From JAUVRX01 sp049664225 (lineage in GTDB: Bacteria; Acidobacteriota; Thermoanaerobaculia; Multivoradales; JAHEKO01), in contig JBATEX010000133.1 in the NCBI GenBank assembly GCA_049664225.1, positions 71,434 through 135,433 on the forward strand: a stretch of DNA of 64,000 nt, in the 5' to 3' direction. The notes beneath the pieces were generated by a model. That model was not told the DNA's origin. It did not search any database and saw only the letters and a program-made list of their open reading frames with translations. The translations under genes were made by a program, and so were the position numbers. Below are positions 60,333 to 64,000 of the stretch, piece after piece; position 1 is the first letter of the stretch; every line of letters begins with the position of its first letter.

Positions 60333-60677
60333 CTATTCACCCTTCCGGGTATCCAGTTTGATCGTCACGTGACTCTGGCGCTTCAGAATGCGAAACGCCC
60401 GACCCATGGGTTGAGGGCGTATGCGCTTCAGCGTCGGACCACCATCGACGAAGACCTCTTTGACGTACAGCCGATCCACATCCAGCTGATCGTCGAGGTT
60501 CTCGGCATTGGCGATCGCCGATTGAAGCAACTTGCGCAGAGGTCGCGCTGCGCCCTTCTTGCTCAACGCCAGAATGTTGGCCGCGTCCTGAACGCCTTTG
60601 CCACGAATCTGATCGGCCACCAGCCTCACCTTCTGCGGTGAGGTCTGTAGGTACCTGTGTCGCGCTGTTACTTCCAT
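60333..60677 (-). CDS. rplV: 50S ribosomal protein L22
   Basis: A 114-residue exit-tunnel protein: MEVTARHRYLQTSPQKVRLV, NILALSKKGAARPLRKLLQS and the hairpin VFVDGGPTLKRIRPQPMGRA. The frame extends to an ATG at 60701, but that lacks a ribosome site. ATG 60677 has GAGGACC about 8 nt upstream and gives the standard length. It lies 36 bp after rpsS. Confidence 0.97.
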   Translation of the reverse strand: MEVTARHRYLQTSPQKVRLVADQIRGKGVQDAANILALSKKGAARPLRKLLQSAIANAENLDDQLDVDRLYVKEVFVDGGPTLKRIRPQPMGRAFRILKRQSHVTIKLDTRKGE

Positions 60678-60713
60678 CGCTGAAGGTCCTCTTGAATCCA
60701 TTCGCGTCGCACC

Positions 60714-61001
60714 CTATCGGGGGCGACCCATCTTCTCCACTCTCTTGCCACCGTGACCACGAAACGTCCGGGTCATCGCGAACTCGCCCAACTTGTGGCC
60801 GACCATGTTCTCGGTGACGAAGACCGGGATGAACTTGATGCCGTTGTGCACCGCGATGGTGCGTCCCACCATATCGGGCGTAATCGTCGAGCGGCGAGAC
60901 CATGTCTTGATGACGCGTTGGTCGTTGGTGCCGACCGCCACCTTCACCTTGTCCTCCAGGTGATAGTCGATGAAGTAACCCTTCTTCAGAGATCGAGCCA
61001 T
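60714..61001 (-). CDS. rpsS: 30S ribosomal protein S19
   Basis: A 95-residue head protein: MARSLKKGYFIDYHLEDKVK, TWSRRSTITPDMVGRTIAVH, GIKFIPVFVTENMVGHKLGE and FAMTRTFRGHGGKRVEKMGR. It contacts S13 and the A-site tRNA. It lies 15 bp after rplB. Confidence 0.98.
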   Translation of the reverse strand: MARSLKKGYFIDYHLEDKVKVAVGTNDQRVIKTWSRRSTITPDMVGRTIAVHNGIKFIPVFVTENMVGHKLGEFAMTRTFRGHGGKRVEKMGRPR

Positions 61002-61016
61002 ATCGCTTCTCCACCT

Positions 61017-61844
61017 TTACTTGCGCTTGCGGCGCCGCACGATCATGTTGTCGGTGCGCTTGTTCTTGCGGGTCTTGTAGCCCTTGGTCGGGAAGCCCCA
61101 AGGAGTGCAGGGGTGACGCCCACCCGAGCTCTTGCCCTCTCCACCACCCATAGGGTGATCGACAGGATTCATGGTCACGCCGCGGTTGTGAGGACGACGT
61201 CCCTGCCAGCGAGTTCGGCCCGCCTTGCCAGAAGAGATGTTGCCGTGATCCAGGTTGCCGACCTGACCGATCGTGGCGTAGCAGCCCAGATGCACCTTGC
61301 GCACCTCACCCGAAGGTAGCTTCACCTGGGCATAGCTTCCTTCCTTGGCCATCAGCTGAGCCCCACCGCCTGCGCTGCGCACCAACTGGCCACCCTTGCC
61401 GATCTTGAGCTCGACATTGTGAATGATGGTGCCAACAGGGATCTGCTGAATGGGCAGCGCATTGCCCAGATTTACCGGGGCACCCTCACCCGAGATCACC
61501 TTCGCGCCCACTTTCAGCCCATTGGGCCAGAGGATGTAGCGCTTGTCACCATCGGCATAGCTCAGCAAGGCGATATGAGCCGTCCGATTCGGGTCGTACT
61601 CGACCGTGGCGACCGTGGCGGGAACGCCGTGCTTGTCCCGCTTGAAGTCCACCACGCGGTAGCGCCGCTTGTGACCGCCGCCGCGGAACCGAACCGTAGT
61701 CAGACCCTTGTTGTTGCGCCCACCGATCCGCTTTTTGCCCTTGGCAAGCGGCTTGTGCGGCTTGCTCGTCGTCAGCTCCTCGAAGGTCGAGACCGACCGA
61801 TCGCGGCTCGCCGGGTTGGTGGGTTTGAGTTGTTTGACTGCCAT
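61017..61844 (-). CDS. rplB: 50S ribosomal protein L2
   Basis: A 275-residue protein next to the peptidyl transferase centre. It has KRIGGRNNKGLTTVRFRGGG, HKRRYRVVDFKRDKHGVPAT and the conserved tail GVTMNPVDHPMGGGEGKSSG, including the histidine important for peptide bond formation, then GFPTKGYKTRKNKRTD. The 101-bp gap before it (61845-61945) is the largest in the S10 block and contains no gene. Confidence 0.98.
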   Translation of the reverse strand: MAVKQLKPTNPASRDRSVSTFEELTTSKPHKPLAKGKKRIGGRNNKGLTTVRFRGGGHKRRYRVVDFKRDKHGVPATVATVEYDPNRTAHIALLSYADGDKRYILWPNGLKVGAKVISGEGAPVNLGNALPIQQIPVGTIIHNVELKIGKGGQLVRSAGGGAQLMAKEGSYAQVKLPSGEVRKVHLGCYATIGQVGNLDHGNISSGKAGRTRWQGRRPHNRGVTMNPVDHPMGGGEGKSSGGRHPCTPWGFPTKGYKTRKNKRTDNMIVRRRKRK

Positions 61845-61945
61845 GGCTACTCGTTCCTTTCGCTGCTTTGTCCGGACAGCGTTCCGATAGTCGAGCGGCT
61901 AGCTTGAGATCGATGCCTAAGCTCGACCTCTTCACGCCGTCGATG

Positions 61946-62236
61946 TCATACGCCCTCGAAGAACTCGATGGTCTTCTCACCCTCCGCCAATCGGACGTAT
62001 GCCTTCTTCCAGTCAGGCCGCCGGCCTTCGAATCGGCCCTGCCGACGAACCTTGCCGTGCATCGAGGCGATGCGGACCTCGGCCACCTTGACCTTGAACT
62101 GCGACTCTACCGCCCGCTTGACGTCGATCTTGTTGGCCTTGCGATCCACTTCGAAGGCGACAGTATTGGTGTCGTCCCTTTGCGACGTCGACTTCTCGGT
62201 GATCAAGGGGCGTCGGATTACGTCCTGGAGTCTCAT
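61946..62236 (-). CDS. rplW: 50S ribosomal protein L23
   Basis: A 96-residue exit-site protein, docking point for trigger factor and SRP. It has DVIRRPLITEKSTSQRDDTN, TVAFEVDRKANKIDVKRAVE and FKVKVAEVRIASMHGKVRRQ. The start overlaps the rplD stop (ATGA at 62233-62236). Confidence 0.97.
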   Translation of the reverse strand: MRLQDVIRRPLITEKSTSQRDDTNTVAFEVDRKANKIDVKRAVESQFKVKVAEVRIASMHGKVRRQGRFEGRRPDWKKAYVRLAEGEKTIEFFEGV

Positions 62237-62856
62237 TTGGACAAGACCTCCACCATTCGGTTCAAGGCTTCTTCCGACACCACGATGTGCGCTCTATCTA
62301 CGACGTCGTAGACGTTGACGGCCAGCGCGTCGACGGTCTTGACCCTCGGATTGTTGCGAGCAGCCAGAGCCAGGTTCTCGTTGCCATGGGTGTCCACCAG
62401 CAGCGCTCTGCCCGACACCCCCAAGCCCTGCAGCTTGCCGGCGAGATCCTTGGTCTTGTGAGTGTCCACTTCCAACCGATCCACAATCAGGATCTCGGCG
62501 TCCTTTAGTTTCCGCGACAGAGCCGACTTCAGCGCGTTGCGCTTCTCGCGCGGACTCAGCTTGTCCGCATGACTTCTCGGCTGAGGACCGTGGACCGTGC
62601 CGCCGCCTCGCCAGAGTGGAGAACGTATTCCGCCGATTCGAGCCCGGCCTGTTCCCTTCTGGCGCCACAGCTTACGCCCTGACCCTGCTACCTCTCTGCG
62701 GGTCTTGGTCTTGTGTGTGCCGCTGCGCCGGGCCGCCAGGTATGAGAGCACCGCCGAATGAATGAGGTGCTCCTTGTACGGGTAGCCAAACACCTCGTCC
62801 GGAAGCTCGATCTCCCTGACCTTCTTGTTGTCCAGATTCTTGACTACAACCTTCAT
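62233..62856 (-). CDS. rplD: 50S ribosomal protein L4
   Basis: A 207-residue protein whose loop lines the exit tunnel. It has LPDEVFGYPYKEHLIHSAVL, the loop GRKLWRQKGTGRARIGGIRS with PLWRGGGTVHGPQPR, and ILIVDRLEVDTHKTKDLAGK. In E. coli L4 regulates the S10 operon by attenuation. It lies 18 bp after rplC and overlaps rplW. Confidence 0.98.
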   Translation of the reverse strand: MKVVVKNLDNKKVREIELPDEVFGYPYKEHLIHSAVLSYLAARRSGTHKTKTRREVAGSGRKLWRQKGTGRARIGGIRSPLWRGGGTVHGPQPRSHADKLSPREKRNALKSALSRKLKDAEILIVDRLEVDTHKTKDLAGKLQGLGVSGRALLVDTHGNENLALAARNNPRVKTVDALAVNVYDVVDRAHIVVSEEALNRMVEVLSK

Positions 62857-62874
62857 CGAGTCCCCCTACCGCAC

Positions 62875-63504
62875 TTAGCCACGCTTGGCTCGCTTGACTG
62901 CCACATATCCGTTTTTCGGACCAGGCACCGCACCCCTCAGATAGAGCAGATTCCTCTCCTCGTCGATCTTCACCACCCGCAAGTTCTTCTTGGTGACCCG
63001 CACGTTGCCCGTCTGCCCCGGCAGCTTGGTACCCGGAAAGACACGGGATGGGTCCGACGCCTGTCCGATCGAGCCTGGAGCCCGGTGGAACATGGAACCG
63101 TGGGTTGCTTTGCCACCGCCGAAGCCATGGCGCTTGATCACGCCCTGAAAGCCCTTTCCCTTACTGGTACCCACCACGTCGACGAACTCGTCCACAGAAA
63201 AGATGTCTACCTTGACCTGATCACCAGCCTTCGAGTCGTCTTCAGCATCCACGTCGAACTCGACCAGTCGCCGCATCGGTGCCACGCCGGCCTTCTCGAA
63301 ATGCCCCGTTTGTGGCTTGGTGACACGACGCGCCGGCCGCTCCTCGACCAGCCCGAGCTGGATCGCCTCGTAGCCATCCTTCTCAGCGGTCTTGCGCTGG
63401 ACGACCAGACAAGGCCCCGCCTGAATGACGGTGACCGGGTGCGCTAGCCCGTCATCGGCAAAGATCTGCGTCATTCCCAGTTTCCTACCCAAGATGCCTT
63501 GCAT
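62875..63504 (-). CDS. rplC: 50S ribosomal protein L3
   Basis: A 209-residue early-assembly protein. It starts MQGILGRKLGMTQIFADDG, has GTSKGKGFQGVIKRHGFGGG and THGSMFHRAPGSIGQASDPS, then VFPGTKLPGQTGNVRVTKKN. ATG 63504 was chosen; a GTG one codon upstream (63507) is equally near the GAGAGG ribosome site. It lies 20 bp after rpsJ. Confidence 0.98.
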   Translation of the reverse strand: MQGILGRKLGMTQIFADDGLAHPVTVIQAGPCLVVQRKTAEKDGYEAIQLGLVEERPARRVTKPQTGHFEKAGVAPMRRLVEFDVDAEDDSKAGDQVKVDIFSVDEFVDVVGTSKGKGFQGVIKRHGFGGGKATHGSMFHRAPGSIGQASDPSRVFPGTKLPGQTGNVRVTKKNLRVVKIDEERNLLYLRGAVPGPKNGYVAVKRAKRG

Positions 63505-63524
63505 CACTTCGAACCTCTCCTAAC

Positions 63525-63842
63525 CTACTTGCCAAATGCCTTGATTTCGACGTCGACACCAGCTGGCAATTCCAGCTTCATGAGTGCGTCGACGGTCTGA
63601 CTGGTGGGCTCGAAAATATCGAGCAGTCGCTTGTGCGTCCGGATCTCGAACTGCTCACGCGACTTCTTGTCGACGTGCGGACCCCGGTTCACCGTGAAGC
63701 GGGCGATATGGGTAGGCAGCGGGATCGGGCCCACCACGCGCGCACCGGTACGTCTCGCCGTATCGACGATCTCGCCAGTGGAGGTATCGAGAATTCGATA
63801 GTCGTACGCCTTGAGGCGAATGCGGATCTTTTCGTTGACCAT
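63525..63842 (-). CDS. rpsJ: 30S ribosomal protein S10
   Basis: A 105-residue head protein also used in transcription antitermination as NusE. It has KIRIRLKAYDYRILDTSTGE, GPIPLPTHIARFTVNRGPHV and SREQFEIRTHKRLLDIFEPT. It lies 32 bp after the end of tuf, so the S10 block is read through from the elongation-factor genes to the right of the window. Confidence 0.99.
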   Translation of the reverse strand: MVNEKIRIRLKAYDYRILDTSTGEIVDTARRTGARVVGPIPLPTHIARFTVNRGPHVDKKSREQFEIRTHKRLLDIFEPTSQTVDALMKLELPAGVDVEIKAFGK

Positions 63843-63874
63843 GGCCAGTTCCCTTCGACAGACTCGATTCCGAC

Positions 63875-64000
63875 TTACTCGATGATTTCGGTGACGGTGC
63901 CGGCGCCGACCGTTCGGCCGCCCTCACGAATCGCGAATCGCACGCCCTTTTCCATGGCGATCGGCGCGATCAGCTCCACCGTCAAGTTCACGTTGTCACC
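63875..64000 (-). CDS. tuf: elongation factor Tu, C-terminal fragment (5' part beyond window)
   Basis: The last 41 codons of EF-Tu, ending with TAA at 63875-63877. The peptide GDNVNLTVELIAPIAMEKGV continues RFAIREGGRTVGAGTVTEII, the invariant C-terminal barrel domain of EF-Tu. The rest of the gene is outside the right edge. Its position immediately before rpsJ is the common str-S10 arrangement. Confidence 0.98.
   Translation of the reverse strand, partial: GDNVNLTVELIAPIAMEKGVRFAIREGGRTVGAGTVTEIIE

Noticed and set aside
1..64000. CRISPR array, prophage or toxin-antitoxin locus
   Set aside because: No regularly spaced repeats, phage structural genes, integrase or recognisable toxin-antitoxin pair was seen.

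Overview
This is a GC-rich bacterial chromosome segment, most likely from an Acidobacteriota lineage (Thermoanaerobaculia/Holophagae-like). The best lineage marker is a secreted VWFA-related protein of the acidobacterial type at 26.9-28.0 kb. A long GreA fusion, a LexA gene, M16 peptidase pairs and a complete uninterrupted ribosomal super-operon fit a free-living, diderm heterotroph. There is no phage, CRISPR array or full-length insertion sequence. Most of the window is core genome, and the less ordinary material lies between about 28 and 42 kb.

Layout. 0-4.3 kb (minus strand): a PD40 beta-propeller secreted protein, a YheT-like hydrolase, phosphatidylserine synthase and a DUF255 thioredoxin-fold protein cut by the left edge. 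4.4-10.4 kb (plus): a cysteine-synthase-family enzyme, a TPR lipoprotein/periplasmic protein coupled to an O-antigen-ligase-like membrane protein, an orphan ParA-type ATPase and a TonB-family protein. 10.4-12.7 kb (minus): the threonine-degradation pair tdh-kbl. 12.8-17.2 kb (plus): a MacAB-like exporter with one adaptor, one ATPase and two permeases. 17.2-18.6 kb (minus): amrA and amrB. 18.7-22.5 kb (minus): tRNA-Pro(CGG), an OPT transporter, an overlapping 35-residue membrane protein and a sodium:solute symporter, apparently one transcription unit. 22.7-26.6 kb (plus): an acyl-CoA ligase and a fused beta-oxidation enzyme. 26.9-28.0 kb: the VWFA protein.

28.0-32.2 kb (minus) holds a five-gene run: a HEAT-like repeat protein, a RodZ-like HTH/TM protein, a second HEAT-like paralogue, a DnaJ-TPR protein and a PP2C phosphatase. 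Together they look like an undescribed regulatory or envelope-associated cluster. A 583-bp gene-free, structure-rich gap follows, then the giant GreA fusion, an ECF sigma/anti-sigma pair, a 276-bp MITE-like element abutting an amidase, the amidase itself, a CCA-adding-type nucleotidyltransferase, a PilT-like ATPase with a coiled-coil tail, lexA with a clear palindromic operator, a bactofilin, a methyltransferase-like gene, two M16 peptidases and an EF-G2-type GTPase that ends in a strong terminator.

48.3-64.0 kb (minus): the complete S10-spc-alpha ribosomal block in canonical order from the end of tuf to rplQ, including secY, adk, map, infA, rpmJ and rpoA. Many adjacent genes overlap by ATGA or GTGA, so translational coupling is common throughout the window.
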